A stretch of DNA of 64,000 nt from Onishia taeanensis (GCF_013349955.1 NZ_JABVXC010000002.1:337623-401622); one strand, 5' to 3'; positions 41,931-52,205 are shown, counted from the stretch's first letter. A program made the numbers and translations. The notes: generated by a model not told the origin, from the letters alone.

Positions 41931-43748
41931 TCAGATCTCGAAACCGAGACCGAAGTCCTCGGCGGAGATCGCCATCAGCGAAGCGCCGCCGGCCTTGATC
42001 ATTTCTGCATGAGCCCGGGTGCGCGGCAGCAGGCGCTGATAGAAGAAGCGCGCGGTATCGAGCTTGGCTTGGTAGAAGGCGTCTTCCTCGCCGCCAAGCG
42101 ACTGCTGTGACTGTTTGGCGGCGCGGGCAAACAGGTAGGCAAGGGTCACGTAGCCCGAGTACATCAGGTAATCGACGCTGGCGGCCCCGACCTCTTCGCG
42201 ATCGTTCATCGCCTTCATGCCCACGCCCATGGTCAGCTCGCCCCATTCGGCATTGAGCCCGGCAAGGGGTGCGACGAATTCCTGAAGGGCCGGGTTATCG
42301 GCTTCGGCCTTGCAGAACTGGTGAATTTCCTTGGTGAAGACCTTGAGGGTCTCGCCCTGGCTCATCAGCACCTTGCGGCCCAACAGATCGAGGGCCTGGA
42401 TACCGGTGGTGCCCTCGTAGAGACGAGTGATACGCGCATCGCGCACCAACTGCTCCATGCCCCATTCCTGGATGAAGCCGTGGCCGCCGAACACCTGCAC
42501 GCCCTCGTTGGTAGCCTCGAAGCCGACCTCGGTGAGGAACGCCTTGACGATCGGCGTCAAAAGGCCAAGCAAGGTCTCGGCCCGCTCGCGCTCGGCAGGA
42601 TCTTGACCGTGCTCGACCAGGTCGACCAGCTGGGCGGTATACATCACCAGCATCCGCCCACCTTCGGCAAAGGCCTTCTGGGTCAGCAGCATGCGCCGCA
42701 CATCCGGGTGCACGATGATCGGATCGGCGGGCTTAGCCGGTGCCTTCGCGCCAGACAGCGCCCGCATCTGCAGACGGTCGCGGGCATAGGCCAGCGAGTT
42801 CTGAAAGCTTGCCTCCATTAGCCCGAGGCCCTGAATACCCACGCCGATGCGGGCCACGTTCATCATCGTGAACATGCAGGCAAGCCCCTTGTGGGGACGG
42901 CCCACCAGGTAGCCTCGAGCACCGTCGAAGTTCATCACACAGGTGGCGTTGCCGTGGATGCCCATCTTGTGTTCCAGCGACCCACAGGAGACGCCGTTGC
43001 GCGCGCCCGGGTTGCCGTTTTCATCCGGCAGGTCCTCTGGCAAGTACTTCGGCACCACGAACAGCGAGATGCCCTTCGAGCCTTCTGGGGCGTCAGGCAG
43101 CTTGGCGAGCACCAGGTGCACGATGTTTTCGGCCAGGTCATGCTCGCCCGCCGAGATGAAGATCTTGGTACCGCTGATGTCATAGCCGCCATCATCGGCC
43201 GGCACCGCGCGGGTCTTGATCAGGCCCAGGTCGGTGCCGCAGTGAGGTTCGGTCAGGCACATGGTGCCGGTCCAGACACCCTCGACCAGCTTGGTCAGGT
43301 AGGTGGCCTTCTGCTCCTCACTGCCGTGATGACGCAGGGCATCGGCGGCGCCATGGGAAAGCCCCGGATACATGCCCCAGGCCAGGTTGGTGGCACAGGT
43401 CATCTCGGAAAGCGCCATGCCCAGCGAGTGCGGCAGGCCCTGGCCGCCGAATTCCGGCTCAGCGGCAAGGCCCGGCCAGCCCCCTTCGATGTACTGGCGG
43501 TAGGCTTCCTTGAAGCCTCGGGGCGCCTTGACCTCGCCGCCTTCCAGCAGGCAGCCCTCACGGTCACCGCTCTGATTGAGCGGCAGTAGCACCTCGCGGG
43601 AGAAGCGTGCGCCCTCCTCGAGAATCGCGCCGACGACATCCGGCGTGGCGTCATCGCCGCCCGGCAGCCGTGAATAGTGGCCGGGGAAGTCCAGCAGCTC
43701 GTCCATCACGAAGCGCAAGTCGCGCAGGGGGGCCTGGTAGTCGGGCAT
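41931..43748 (-). CDS. acyl-CoA dehydrogenase (AcdB-like, long form)
   Basis: FAD acyl-CoA dehydrogenase of 605 residues with the extra C-terminal helical domain found in the PA0506/AcdB group. Motifs: CLTEPHCGTDLGLIKTRA, ISGTKIFISAGEHD and, near residue 410, VQVFGGHGFIQEWGMEQLVRDARITRLYEGTTGIQALDLLGRK. AGGAG precedes the ATG at 43748. With the SDR and synthetase genes downstream of the same regulator it likely belongs to acyl-CoA catabolism; chain-length preference is not readable. Confidence 0.9.
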   Translation of the reverse strand: MPDYQAPLRDLRFVMDELLDFPGHYSRLPGGDDATPDVVGAILEEGARFSREVLLPLNQSGDREGCLLEGGEVKAPRGFKEAYRQYIEGGWPGLAAEPEFGGQGLPHSLGMALSEMTCATNLAWGMYPGLSHGAADALRHHGSEEQKATYLTKLVEGVWTGTMCLTEPHCGTDLGLIKTRAVPADDGGYDISGTKIFISAGEHDLAENIVHLVLAKLPDAPEGSKGISLFVVPKYLPEDLPDENGNPGARNGVSCGSLEHKMGIHGNATCVMNFDGARGYLVGRPHKGLACMFTMMNVARIGVGIQGLGLMEASFQNSLAYARDRLQMRALSGAKAPAKPADPIIVHPDVRRMLLTQKAFAEGGRMLVMYTAQLVDLVEHGQDPAERERAETLLGLLTPIVKAFLTEVGFEATNEGVQVFGGHGFIQEWGMEQLVRDARITRLYEGTTGIQALDLLGRKVLMSQGETLKVFTKEIHQFCKAEADNPALQEFVAPLAGLNAEWGELTMGVGMKAMNDREEVGAASVDYLMYSGYVTLAYLFARAAKQSQQSLGGEEDAFYQAKLDTARFFYQRLLPRTRAHAEMIKAGGASLMAISAEDFGLGFEI

Positions 43749-43896
43749 CTCGCACACTCCTGAAAGCATCATCCACTCGGCCGCTGCCGAAGGATTAAAA
43801 CATGTGTTTGAAATTATCCAGCTACCCGCCTGTAGTCAAGCGGTCGTTTAAAAAATGGCAAGCCGGCAAACAGCATAAGTTTGCCTGATCCATAGC

Positions 43897-43930
43897 AAAC
43901 GCCCCCGTAGCACTGCTACGAGGGCGTTTT
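43897..43930 (-). terminator. bidirectional terminator after the SDR gene
   Basis: A 16-bp stem (43897-43912 with 43914-43929, one mismatch) has AAA at its left end and GTTTTTC at its right. On the minus strand it follows the SDR gene and separates it from the acyl-CoA dehydrogenase. Confidence 0.75.
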
Positions 43931-43976
43931 TCTTCAAGCTTCGAGCTTATGGCTTACAGCTCCCGGCGTAGCCGGG

Positions 43977-44735
43977 TCATTGCATGCGAATGCCTCCGTC
44001 GAGGCGGATCACCTCGCCGTTGAGCATCACGTTGGTGATGATCTGCTCGGCCAGGCTCGCAAACTCAGCAGGCTTGCCCAGGCGCTTGGGGAAAGGCACG
44101 GCGGCCGACAGCGACGCCACCGCATCCTCGGGGATGCCGCTCATCATCGGGGTCTCGAATACCCCGGGGGCGATACTCATCACCCGGATGCCGTGGCGCG
44201 ACAGCTCACGGGCCAGCGGCAAGGTCATGCCCGCCACACCGGCCTTGGAGGCACTGTAGGCGGCCTGGCCCACCTGGCCGTCGAAGGCCGCCACCGAGGC
44301 GGTGGTAATGATCACCCCCCGCTCACCATCATCCCCCGGGGCGTTGGCGGCCATGGCGGCGGCGGCCAGCCGCATGACGTTGAAGGTACCGATCAGGTTG
44401 ATCTCGACGGTGCGGGTATAGCCGGCGAGGTCTGCGGGGTTGCCCTCACGATCGAGCAGCTTGGCTACGCTGACCACGCCAGCACAGTGCACCACCCCGT
44501 GCAGGCCACCCGCGTTCACGGCGAGATCGACGGCGGCCTGGATATCCGCTTGCTGGGTCACATCGCCACGACAGGCCGTGGCAGCCTCGCCGAGCCGGCC
44601 GGCCAGTTCGTCTACTGCGCCGTTGAGGTCACAGAGCACCACTCGGGCACCGCCAGCGACCAACCGCTCGGCGGTGGCAGCGCCGAGTCCGGAGGCGGCG
44701 CCGGTGATCAGGAAGGTTTTTGCATTGACTTGCAT
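43977..44735 (-). CDS. SDR-family 3-hydroxyacyl-CoA dehydrogenase (type II-like)
   Basis: A 252-residue short-chain dehydrogenase resembling HSD17B10-type 3-hydroxyacyl-CoA dehydrogenases. The cofactor motif is [13 protein letters not shown] with DLNG after strand 2 (NAD preference). The catalytic Ser-Tyr-Lys lie in [23 protein letters not shown], and the C-terminus ends [14 protein letters not shown] precedes the ATG. It follows the acyl-CoA synthetase by 62 bp and probably shares its promoter. Confidence 0.87.
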   Translation of the reverse strand: MQVNAKTFLITGAASGLGAATAERLVAGGARVVLCDLNGAVDELAGRLGEAATACRGDVTQQADIQAAVDLAVNAGGLHGVVHCAGVVSVAKLLDREGNPADLAGYTRTVEINLIGTFNVMRLAAAAMAANAPGDDGERGVIITTASVAAFDGQVGQAAYSASKAGVAGMTLPLARELSRHGIRVMSIAPGVFETPMMSGIPEDAVASLSAAVPFPKRLGKPAEFASLAEQIITNVMLNGEVIRLDGGIRMQ

Positions 44736-44797
44736 GGTCTCTCTCCGGTCTAGGCAATGTCTGAAAGTACTGCGCTCGTCGACTTTTCAGACACAAC

Positions 44798-46456
44798 CTA
44801 AGACGTGCGAACGTCGTCGGCTGCCTGGGCACGCAGCTTGAAACGCTGAATCTTGCCACTGGGTGTCTTCGGCAACTCGTCGATGAAGGTGATGATCCGC
44901 GGAAAAGCGTGAGTCGACAGGCGCTCGCGCACCCGCTGGCGAATCTCGTCGGCCAGTTCGTCGCTGGCCTCGAAGCCTTCGCGCAGCACGACGTAGGAAG
45001 TGATGATTTCGCCACGGATCTCGTCGGGCTGGCCGACGGCGGCACTCTCGGCCACCGCCGGATGCGTCATCACGGTATTCTCGACATCGGTGGGGCCAAC
45101 CCGGTAGCCGGCCGTGCTGATGATGTCATCGTCGCGGCCGGCAAACTGGAAGGTGCCGTCCTCGGCCTTTACCACCACGTCGCCGGTCAGATAGTAGCCA
45201 TCAGCGAAGGGTCGCTTTTCCTGCCAGGTGTAGCCTGGGAAGAAATGCGCTGGCGAATGGGCGATATCCACGGCCAGCACACCCGGCTCCCCCGCTGGCT
45301 GCTCGTGATTTTCGGCATCGAGTATTACCAAACGATAACCGGGCATCGGCACCCCCATGGCGCCGACATGCTTGGGGTGCTCGAGGCCATGATGGTTGCA
45401 GCAGGTCATGCCGGTCTCGGTCTGGCCGTAGTGGTCCATCACCGCACAACCCAGCGCCCCTTCGACCCAGTTCACCACTTCGGTGTTCAGCGGCTCGCCA
45501 GCGGAGCTGGCGGCCCGCAGTGAGAGGTTGCGGTGGGCATCATCGAAGAGTCCCGAGGCTTTCATCAGCCGATAGGCGGTCGGCGCGGCGGCGAAGTTGG
45601 TAATGCCATGGCGCTGCATGAAGGCAAGTGCGCCCTCGGCCGTAAAGCCCGCCTCGCAGAAATGGGTGGTGCCACCCAGCAGCAACGGGCCGGTGATGGC
45701 GTAATACAGGCCATAGGCCCAGCCCGGGTCGGCCATGTTCCAGAAACGATCATCGTCGCGCAGCCCGATGGCCAGCTCCATGTAGCTGGCAAAGGCCGGC
45801 AACGCCGCCAGCGGCACCGCCACGCCCTTGGGCTTGCCGACGGTTCCGGACGTGAACATCTGCAAGAAGGGCGCATCGCGGCTCAGGCGCGGCGGCGTTG
45901 CGGTCATCGGCGCATGGCCGATAGCCGTCTGCCAGTCGAGATCCTCTGGGTGCTCGACATCGGCGCCTTCCATGCACATTACCGCCGGACACTGGGTCAG
46001 GCCATCGAACTTGGCGCGATTGGCGTGATCGGTGATCACCAATCGCGTATCGGCCCGCGACAGGCGGTAGTCGACGGCATCCGGCCCGAAGGCGGTGAAC
46101 AGCGGCTGATACACGGCGCCGATGCGCCAGGTGGCCAGTACCGTGATCAACAGCGCCGGCGTGCGCGGCAGCATGCTGGCGATGCGATCACCGACGCCCA
46201 GCCCGCGTTCTTGAAACCAGCCGGCCAGCCGAGCGCTCTGGGCATCTAGCTCGGCATAGCTCAAACGCGACACCTGCCCATCGCAGGATTCATGCACCAG
46301 TGCCGTTACGTCACCGCGACCGGCACGCAGCTGGCGCCCACAACAGGCCTCATAGGCATTGAGATGGCCGTCACGATGGTCATCGAGACGAGCCACCATG
46401 TCATCGAAAGAGAAGCGATCAGTGGGCGACTGATAGGGCTGAGGCGGTGTTGTCAT
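44798..46456 (-). CDS. acyl-CoA synthetase (AMP-forming)
   Basis: Activates a carboxylic acid to its CoA thioester. It has 552 residues, with the adenylation motif MFTSGTVGKPKGVAV, DHYGQTETGMTCCNHHG, YLTGDVVVKAEDGTFQFAGRDDDIIS and the C-terminal lysine in LPKTPSGKIQRFKL. The ATG at 46456 follows AGGAG. It resembles medium-chain, benzoate or acetate-type synthetases; the acid is unknown. Two palindromic operators lie upstream. Confidence 0.9.
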   Translation of the reverse strand: MTTPPQPYQSPTDRFSFDDMVARLDDHRDGHLNAYEACCGRQLRAGRGDVTALVHESCDGQVSRLSYAELDAQSARLAGWFQERGLGVGDRIASMLPRTPALLITVLATWRIGAVYQPLFTAFGPDAVDYRLSRADTRLVITDHANRAKFDGLTQCPAVMCMEGADVEHPEDLDWQTAIGHAPMTATPPRLSRDAPFLQMFTSGTVGKPKGVAVPLAALPAFASYMELAIGLRDDDRFWNMADPGWAYGLYYAITGPLLLGGTTHFCEAGFTAEGALAFMQRHGITNFAAAPTAYRLMKASGLFDDAHRNLSLRAASSAGEPLNTEVVNWVEGALGCAVMDHYGQTETGMTCCNHHGLEHPKHVGAMGVPMPGYRLVILDAENHEQPAGEPGVLAVDIAHSPAHFFPGYTWQEKRPFADGYYLTGDVVVKAEDGTFQFAGRDDDIISTAGYRVGPTDVENTVMTHPAVAESAAVGQPDEIRGEIITSYVVLREGFEASDELADEIRQRVRERLSTHAFPRIITFIDELPKTPSGKIQRFKLRAQAADDVRTS

Positions 46457-46512
46457 ATTGAGCCTTCTCCTGGGGCTTGGGCCTGTGACGACCTTGGCTA
46501 CCACATCATCTA

Positions 46513-46530
46513 GTTAACGTTAACGTCAAC
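46513..46530. promoter_or_regulatory. palindromic operator, possibly MerR/LiuR type
   Basis: GTTAACGTTAACGTCAAC is an 18-bp palindrome with one mismatched pair, 57 bp upstream of the synthetase start. The ACGT-based symmetry is reminiscent of MerR-family regulators of branched-chain and acyl-CoA catabolism, but no such regulator is in the window. Confidence 0.45.
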
Positions 46531-46556
46531 TAGTAACTTAGCAGCATGGACAGACC

Positions 46557-46572
46557 TAGCAAGCGCTTGCTA
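46557..46572. promoter_or_regulatory. TetR-type operator upstream of the acyl-CoA synthetase
   Basis: TAGCAAGCGCTTGCTA is a perfect 16-bp palindrome. Ten of its bases (AGCGCTTGCT) recur in the regulator-thiolase intergenic region, pointing to the TetR protein encoded at 46807-47394. Confidence 0.6.
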
Positions 46573-46806
46573 CAACGTCTTTAGTCGCGCACGCAAAGCG
46601 CCTTGGCATGCCCTTGTCGCTCACGTCCAAGACGATGACATGGCCAAGCGTCATGACTGGCCAACGCGATGAGACAGGAAAAGTTAAAAGCGGTGAGAAC
46701 GCGCTGCTAGGCTAATCGGGGAGCAGCGCAGAGGTATCGGAAAGGGAGTCGCCGCGCCGGCGGCAAGCGCCATCGACCGCGATAGAGGACAAGCCGCCAG
46801 CAAGGG
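46573..46806. other. intergenic stretch, nothing else recognised
   Basis: Between the operator sites of the synthetase and the 3' end of the TetR gene. No gene, RNA or strong hairpin is visible. Confidence 0.4.
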
Positions 46807-47394
46807 TTAGGCGGGCGTCGCCGCCGGCGCACCAAGCATGCCGATCAGCTCGCTTGCCAGGGCGTCCGGCGAGTAGGCACCGGCAGGGTCATACCAGCGC
46901 ACCGTCCAGTTCAGGGCGCCGAGCACGAAACGCGAGACCAGAAACTTGTCACCGCGGATCAGCCCGGCCTCCAGGGCGTCGCCTATCACCTCCTGCCAGA
47001 GCTGTTCGTAGGCATCGCGCAGGTGGCCAAGGTGGTCACGAGAGGCTTCGTCCAGCCGCCGCCATTCGTAGAGGGCCACCACATGGGCATTGCGGTCGGT
47101 GAGCAGGGTCTCGAGGTGCGCACGCGCCATGGCATGCAACCTGGCCTCGGCGCCTCCGTCGCACTGCGCAAGGGCCTCGTGAGCGATGGACAGGGCGTTA
47201 TGGGTGCCCTCTTCGATGACCGCACAGAGGATTTCCTGCTTGTCGCGGAAGTGATGGAAGAGGCTGCCCGATTTAATGCCCATTTCCTGGGCCAGCATGC
47301 GCACGGTGGTGCGATCGAAGCCTTCCTGAACGAACAGTTGGGCGGCGACGCGAATCAGTTCCCGGCGCCGCGGCGAGTTATTCACTACATTCAT
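46807..47394 (-). CDS. TetR-family transcriptional regulator
   Basis: A 195-residue repressor. Its N-terminal HTH is ELIRVAAQLFVQEGFDRTTVRMLAQEMGIKSGSLFHHFRDKQEIL (about residues 11-55). The C-terminal ligand-binding domain contains WTVRWYDPAGAYSPDALA, typical of TetR regulators of fatty-acid or acyl-CoA genes. The ATG at 47394 (MNVVNNSPRRREL) is chosen over an upstream in-frame codon. It is divergent from the thiolase and upstream of the synthetase-SDR genes, and it shares a sequence box with both promoters. Confidence 0.88.
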   Translation of the reverse strand: MNVVNNSPRRRELIRVAAQLFVQEGFDRTTVRMLAQEMGIKSGSLFHHFRDKQEILCAVIEEGTHNALSIAHEALAQCDGGAEARLHAMARAHLETLLTDRNAHVVALYEWRRLDEASRDHLGHLRDAYEQLWQEVIGDALEAGLIRGDKFLVSRFVLGALNWTVRWYDPAGAYSPDALASELIGMLGAPAATPA

Positions 47395-47406
47395 CGCATT
47401 TACACT

Positions 47407-47416
47407 AGCGCTTGCT
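47407..47416. promoter_or_regulatory. TetR-type operator between regulator and thiolase
   Basis: AGCGCTTGCT repeats ten bases of the palindrome at 46557-46572. It lies just upstream of the TetR start and 76 bp before the thiolase start, so one protein could control both directions. Confidence 0.5.
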
Positions 47417-47491
47417 TGGTTAGCCTTGAGAAAACCATAGCCCCCATCTGCGGTCAACGGCTCTGCCCCGCGACCGCCAAGGAGTCATACC

Positions 47492-48679
47492 ATGTCCACT
47501 TCCCACGAGATCGTGATCCTGGCCGCCACCCGCACGCCGATGGGCGGCATGCTGGGCAGCCTGTCGAGCCTCACTGCGCCTGAGCTCGGCGCTACCGCTA
47601 TCCAGGCCGCCCTGTCCCGTGCGGGCATCGATGCCGCCGCCGTCGACGAAGGCATCTTCGGCTGCGTACTACCGGCCGGGGTCAAGCAAGGACCGGCGCG
47701 CCAGGCGATGCGCCAGGCCGGGGTGCCGGATGCCATCGGTGCCACCACAATCAACAAGCTGTGCGGCTCCGGCATGAAGGCCACCATGCTGGCCCATGAC
47801 CTGATTCTCGCCGGCAGCGGTGAGCTGGTGCTGGCGGGCGGCATGGAGTCGATGTCCAACGCCCCTCACGTGCTGACCAAGGCCCGTCGTGGCTATCGGC
47901 TGGGCCATGGCGAGCTCAAGGATCACATGTTCTTGGACGGCCTCGAGGATGCCGAGACCGGGCAGCTGATGGGGGTGTTCGCGCAGAATATCGCCGACCA
48001 GCGCGGCTATAGCCGCGAGCGCATGGATGACTTCGCGATCGCCTCTCTGGAGCGCGCCATGACCGCTCACGAGGCCGGGCACCTGGCCGCCGAGTTGACG
48101 CCGGTCACGGTCAGCGGTCGTGGCGGTGACAGCATCGTGGATCACGATGAGCAGCCCTTCCAGGCGCACCTCGACAAGATTCGCGACCTGCGGCCGGCCT
48201 TCGCCAAGGACGGTACCATCACCGCCGCCAACGCCAGCTCGATCTCCGATGGCGCCTCGGCACTGGTGCTGGCCAGCCACGAGGCCGCCAAAGCCCACGG
48301 CGCCCGGCCGCTAGCCCGAATCCTCGGCCACAGCACTCACTCCCAGCATCCCAGCGAGTTCACCATTGCCCCGGTGGGTGCGATCGGCAAGCTGATGAAG
48401 CGCCTCGACTGGACGGTGGATGACGTCGACCTCTTCGAGATCAACGAAGCCTTCGCGGTGGTCACCCTGCTGGCCATGGATGGGTTGGACATTCCTCACA
48501 ACAAGGTCAATGTGTTCGGCGGCGCCTGTGCCCAAGGCCACCCCATCGGCTCCACCGGCTCGCGGATCATCGCCACCCTGATCAATGCGCTGCGGGTCAC
48601 CGGCGGCAAGCGTGGCATCGCCAGTTTGTGCATCGGTGGTGGTGAGGCCACCGCCGTGGCGGTCGAGCTGCTCGACTAG
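47492..48679 (+). CDS. acetyl-CoA C-acyltransferase (thiolase)
   Basis: A 395-residue thiolase for cleavage or condensation of 3-ketoacyl-CoA. The acylated cysteine is in INKLCGSGMKATMLAHD, the general-base histidine in NVFGGACAQGHPIGSTGSRI and the second cysteine in GIASLCIGGGEATAVAVE. AAGGAG precedes the ATG. Divergent from the TetR gene, with a terminator after it. It completes a set with the synthetase, dehydrogenase and SDR. Confidence 0.92.
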   Translation: MSTSHEIVILAATRTPMGGMLGSLSSLTAPELGATAIQAALSRAGIDAAAVDEGIFGCVLPAGVKQGPARQAMRQAGVPDAIGATTINKLCGSGMKATMLAHDLILAGSGELVLAGGMESMSNAPHVLTKARRGYRLGHGELKDHMFLDGLEDAETGQLMGVFAQNIADQRGYSRERMDDFAIASLERAMTAHEAGHLAAELTPVTVSGRGGDSIVDHDEQPFQAHLDKIRDLRPAFAKDGTITAANASSISDGASALVLASHEAAKAHGARPLARILGHSTHSQHPSEFTIAPVGAIGKLMKRLDWTVDDVDLFEINEAFAVVTLLAMDGLDIPHNKVNVFGGACAQGHPIGSTGSRIIATLINALRVTGGKRGIASLCIGGGEATAVAVELLD

Positions 48680-48723
48680 CCGCCAGCCAAGCAGTGCTCG
48701 ATCACTGCGCGCTACAACGTAAA

Positions 48724-48758
48724 AGAGGGGAAGCCGGTTGGCTTCCCCTCTTCTCTTT
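48724..48758 (+). terminator. terminator after the thiolase
   Basis: Perfect 12-bp stem AGAGGGGAAGCC/GGCTTCCCCTCT with loop GGTT, followed by TCTCTTT. It lies between convergent thiolase and pstB. Confidence 0.85.
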
Positions 48759-48831
48759 CAGGGCTAGGCAGTTTCAGGATTCATACTTCAGGAACCGTGT
48801 GTCAGTACCCGGTGCGTATTGGGCCCGCGAC

Positions 48832-49641
48832 TTAGCCGTAACGGCCGGTGATGTAATCCTCGGCTTTCTTGGTATGCGGGTTGGCGAACATCGTCTTGGT
48901 ATCGTTGTACTCGACCATTTCCCCCAGGTGGAAGAAAGCCGTGTAGTCCGCCACACGTGCCGCCTGCTGCATGTTGTGGGTCACGGTGATGATGGTGAAG
49001 TCCTGCTTGAGCTTGTCGATCAAGTCCTCGATGGTCGCCGTGGAGATCGGGTCCAGCGCTGAGGTCGGCTCATCCATCAGGATCACATCGGGTTGCACGG
49101 CGATTGCCCGGGCGATGCAAAGACGCTGCTGCTGGCCACCGGACAGGGAGGTGCCGGGCTGTTGCAGCTTGTCCTTGACCTCGTTCCACAGGCCGGCCTC
49201 GCGCAGCGCCTTCTCCACCAGCTCGTCCTGGTCGGCCTTGCGGCTCACCAGATCGTGCATGCGCGGGGCATAGGCGATGTTCTCGTAGATCGACTTGGGA
49301 AAGGGGTTGGGCTTCTGGAAGACCATGCCAACCCGACGCCGCAGCGCGACCTCGTCCATCTTGGCCTCGTTCACATCGCGACCATCCATCTCGATCAGCC
49401 CCTCGAGATGCACGCTGGGGATCAAGTCGTTCATGCGATTCAGGCAGCGCAGGAAGGTCGACTTGCCGCAGCCCGAGGGGCCGATCAAGGCAGTTACGTT
49501 CTTCTGGAAGACATCGACGTTGATGTTCTTCAGCGCCTGGGTCTCGCCGTACCAGAGGTTGAGATCGCGTACGCGAATGCTCAGCTCGTGGTGGGCCTGC
49601 TCGTTGCGAGTAACCGGCTGGCCGGTATCGTGACCTGACAT
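48832..49641 (-). CDS. pstB: phosphate ABC transporter, ATP-binding protein PstB
   Basis: Powers high-affinity phosphate import. Motifs: Walker [42 protein letters not shown], signature [14 protein letters not shown] and Walker [14 protein letters not shown], all diagnostic of PstB. The ATG at 49641 has GGAG 5 nt upstream; ATGs at 49674 and 49668 are possible alternatives adding 9-11 residues. Last gene of pstSCAB; no phoU is seen after it. Confidence 0.95.
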   Translation of the reverse strand: MSGHDTGQPVTRNEQAHHELSIRVRDLNLWYGETQALKNINVDVFQKNVTALIGPSGCGKSTFLRCLNRMNDLIPSVHLEGLIEMDGRDVNEAKMDEVALRRRVGMVFQKPNPFPKSIYENIAYAPRMHDLVSRKADQDELVEKALREAGLWNEVKDKLQQPGTSLSGGQQQRLCIARAIAVQPDVILMDEPTSALDPISTATIEDLIDKLKQDFTIITVTHNMQQAARVADYTAFFHLGEMVEYNDTKTMFANPHTKKAEDYITGRYG

Positions 49642-49705
49642 GGTGACTCCACGGTCGGCAACTTTCATATCCATAGTGACGTATCCTGTTGCAAGTGCCG
49701 GTCGG

Positions 49706-50872
49706 TTACCAGCGACGTTCGAATTTCTTGCGCAACACCACGGCCGTTGCGTTGAGAGTGATCAAGATGGTCAACAACACCAGAATGCCGCCGGCGGTCC
49801 TCTCGGTGAAGGCGCGATCCGGCTCACCGGCCCAGGTAAAGATCTGCGCGGGCATCACCGTGGCAGCCTCGGTAAAGGTCGCCGTGACATCGGGAATGAA
49901 GGCCACCATGCCGACGATGATCAGCGGCGCCGTCTCGCCCATGGCCTGAGCCAGACCGATGATCGAGCCCGTCATGATGCCCGGCATGCTGACCGGCAGC
50001 ACATGGTCACGCACCACCTGCCAGCGCGAGCAGCCCACCCCGAAGGCAGCATGACGGATATCTTCCGGCACGCTGCGCAGCGCCGTACGGGTAGCGATGA
50101 TGATCACCGGCAACGTCATCAGCGCCAGCGTCAGGCCGCCCACCAGCGGCGAGGAGCGCGGCACACCGAAGAAGTTGATAAAAATCGCCAGACCCAGCAG
50201 ACCGAACAGGATCGAGGGAATCGCTGCCAGGTTGTTGATATTGATTTCGATGATCTGAGTGAAACGGTTGTCAGGAGCGAACTCCTCGAGATAGACCGCC
50301 GTCATCACGCCGATCGGGAAGGCCACGGCAAGCGTCACCAGCAACGTCATCACCGTCCCCATCGCGGCAGAGGCGATACCGGCGAGTTCTGGCATCTTGG
50401 AATCGCCGCGGGTGAAGAAGTTCGTGTTGAACTTGAGTTCGGCACGTCCCTCAGAGGCGAGCTGGTCGACCACCGCCTGCTCGCTGGCGCTCAGGTTGGT
50501 GTGATGGCCCTTCAGGTATTGGTCGACCTGGCCATCGGCCAGCACCCATTCCATCCGGGAGGTGCCGAGCAGATCGGGATTGTCTTCCATGCGCCCCGGG
50601 ATCAGCCGCAGGTAACCGCGGCTGACCAAGGGACGCACGTCCTCATTGACCGCCGCCGGGGGAATCTCCTGGGCCATCTCGTTGTAGTCGACCTGCACCT
50701 GAATCTGGGCCTGCTGAAACGCCGGCAGCCCCTTGATCAGCATGTCGGTAAAGAAGAACACCAGGAATAGCCCGGCCAGGCCAAGGGCGCCCATCGACAT
50801 CCACTTCAGTCGAGCGGACTTGCGATGGCGGCCCTTGAGCTGAGCGCTGATATCGTCGAAGGATTGTCTCAT
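49706..50872 (-). CDS. pstA: phosphate ABC transporter, permease PstA
   Basis: Inner-membrane permease of 388 residues. A first membrane helix ([20 protein letters not shown]) is followed by an extended periplasmic segment of about 130 residues, then the permease domain with [22 protein letters not shown] and the EAA-type loop [22 protein letters not shown]. The long insert is the form seen in many marine gammaproteobacteria and exceeds E. coli PstA (296 residues). 21 bp after pstC. Confidence 0.93.
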   Translation of the reverse strand: MRQSFDDISAQLKGRHRKSARLKWMSMGALGLAGLFLVFFFTDMLIKGLPAFQQAQIQVQVDYNEMAQEIPPAAVNEDVRPLVSRGYLRLIPGRMEDNPDLLGTSRMEWVLADGQVDQYLKGHHTNLSASEQAVVDQLASEGRAELKFNTNFFTRGDSKMPELAGIASAAMGTVMTLLVTLAVAFPIGVMTAVYLEEFAPDNRFTQIIEININNLAAIPSILFGLLGLAIFINFFGVPRSSPLVGGLTLALMTLPVIIIATRTALRSVPEDIRHAAFGVGCSRWQVVRDHVLPVSMPGIMTGSIIGLAQAMGETAPLIIVGMVAFIPDVTATFTEAATVMPAQIFTWAGEPDRAFTERTAGGILVLLTILITLNATAVVLRKKFERRW

Positions 50873-50893
50873 TGTCCGATTGGCCTCAATCGA

Positions 50894-52150
50894 TCACAGG
50901 TTATTGGAGCGATACTTTTCGCGGAAACGACGGATCATGATCACCGAGACCATGTTCAACGTCAGAGTCACCACGAACAGCACCAGACCCAGGGCGAAGG
51001 CCGATAGCGTTTCGGCGCTGGCGAACTCCTGGTCACCGGTCAACGCCGCGACGATGCGCACCGTCACCGTGGTCATATCTTCCAGCGGGTTGGCGGTCAG
51101 GTTGGGACGCATGCCGGCCGCCATCACCACGATCATGGTCTCGCCCATGGCCCGCGACACGGCCAGCAGCGAGGCTGAGATGATGCCCGGCAGGGCGGCC
51201 GGCACCACCACATCTTTGATGGTCTCGGCACGGGTCATGCCAAGCGCCAGCGAGCCCTGACGCATGCTATCCGGGACCGCATTGATGACGTCATCGGAAA
51301 GTGATGAGATGAAGGGAATGATCATGATGCCCATCACGATGCCCGGCGCCAGGGCGTTGCTGAAGGAGGCCTCCAGCCCCACCATGCCAGCGAGGCTCAC
51401 CACCAGCGGCGCTACGGTAATCGCGGCGAAGAAGCCATAAACCACCGTCGGGATACCCGCCAGCACTTCCAGCACCGGCTTGGCAATGGTGCGCACCTTG
51501 GCAGGTGCATACTCGGACATGTAGATCGCCGACATGAGACCAATCGGGATAGCCACCAGCATGGCGATCAGGGTGATCATGAAGGTACCGGCAAACAGGG
51601 GCACCGAGCCGAACTGAGCGGCCGTGGCGCCCTCTTCGGCGCGACCCGCAGCGGCCAAGAAGCTCGCACCGGGGTTCCATGTGGTACCGGTGATGAAATC
51701 CCAGAAACTCTGCATCTGGAAAAAACGAATCGCTTCGGAAATGATCGAGATCAGAATGCCGAAGGTCGTAAAGATCGAGATCATCGCCGCACCGGCCAGC
51801 ACGAAGCGAATGGTTCGCTCGATGGCCTTGCGCGCATGGAAATCAGGGCGTACCTGCATCATTGCCACCATCATGCCGCCGGCGGCGACGACCAGGCTGG
51901 CGGCCAGCAGGTAGGGTGTGGGGATCTCTGCCCCCATCAACAACAAGGCGAAGGCGCCAATGGCCCCCACTGCCACCGCCGGCCCGGCAGTGGCAAGGGC
52001 CGCGAACCAAGCATATTGGTCGGGCTGTGCATACATCGCGGTACCACTGGCACGCACCTTGGCGGCCTTGGCACGGCCCATGAAGAAGGCTATCAGCCCC
52101 AACACCAGCAAGGCGCCGCTGAATAGCAGGATCAGTTGGTTAGTCTGCAT
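50894..52150 (-). CDS. pstC: phosphate ABC transporter, permease PstC
   Basis: Inner-membrane permease of 418 residues. An extra N-terminal part with about three membrane helices (about residues 1-100) precedes the usual PstC core (IPIGLMSAIYMSEYAPAKVRTIAKP, VLEVLAGIPTVVYGFFAAI, EAA loop VPDSMRQGSLALGMTRAETIKDVVVP). E. coli PstC has 319 residues, so about 100 are added. It lies between pstS, 106 bp upstream behind a hairpin, and pstA. Confidence 0.93.
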   Translation of the reverse strand: MQTNQLILLFSGALLVLGLIAFFMGRAKAAKVRASGTAMYAQPDQYAWFAALATAGPAVAVGAIGAFALLLMGAEIPTPYLLAASLVVAAGGMMVAMMQVRPDFHARKAIERTIRFVLAGAAMISIFTTFGILISIISEAIRFFQMQSFWDFITGTTWNPGASFLAAAGRAEEGATAAQFGSVPLFAGTFMITLIAMLVAIPIGLMSAIYMSEYAPAKVRTIAKPVLEVLAGIPTVVYGFFAAITVAPLVVSLAGMVGLEASFSNALAPGIVMGIMIIPFISSLSDDVINAVPDSMRQGSLALGMTRAETIKDVVVPAALPGIISASLLAVSRAMGETMIVVMAAGMRPNLTANPLEDMTTVTVRIVAALTGDQEFASAETLSAFALGLVLFVVTLTLNMVSVIMIRRFREKYRSNNL

Positions 52151-52205
52151 GGGAAGCTCTCAGTCAACGGGGCTCGGCAAAACCAGCTTGCCGGAACGTA
52201 CAGAA

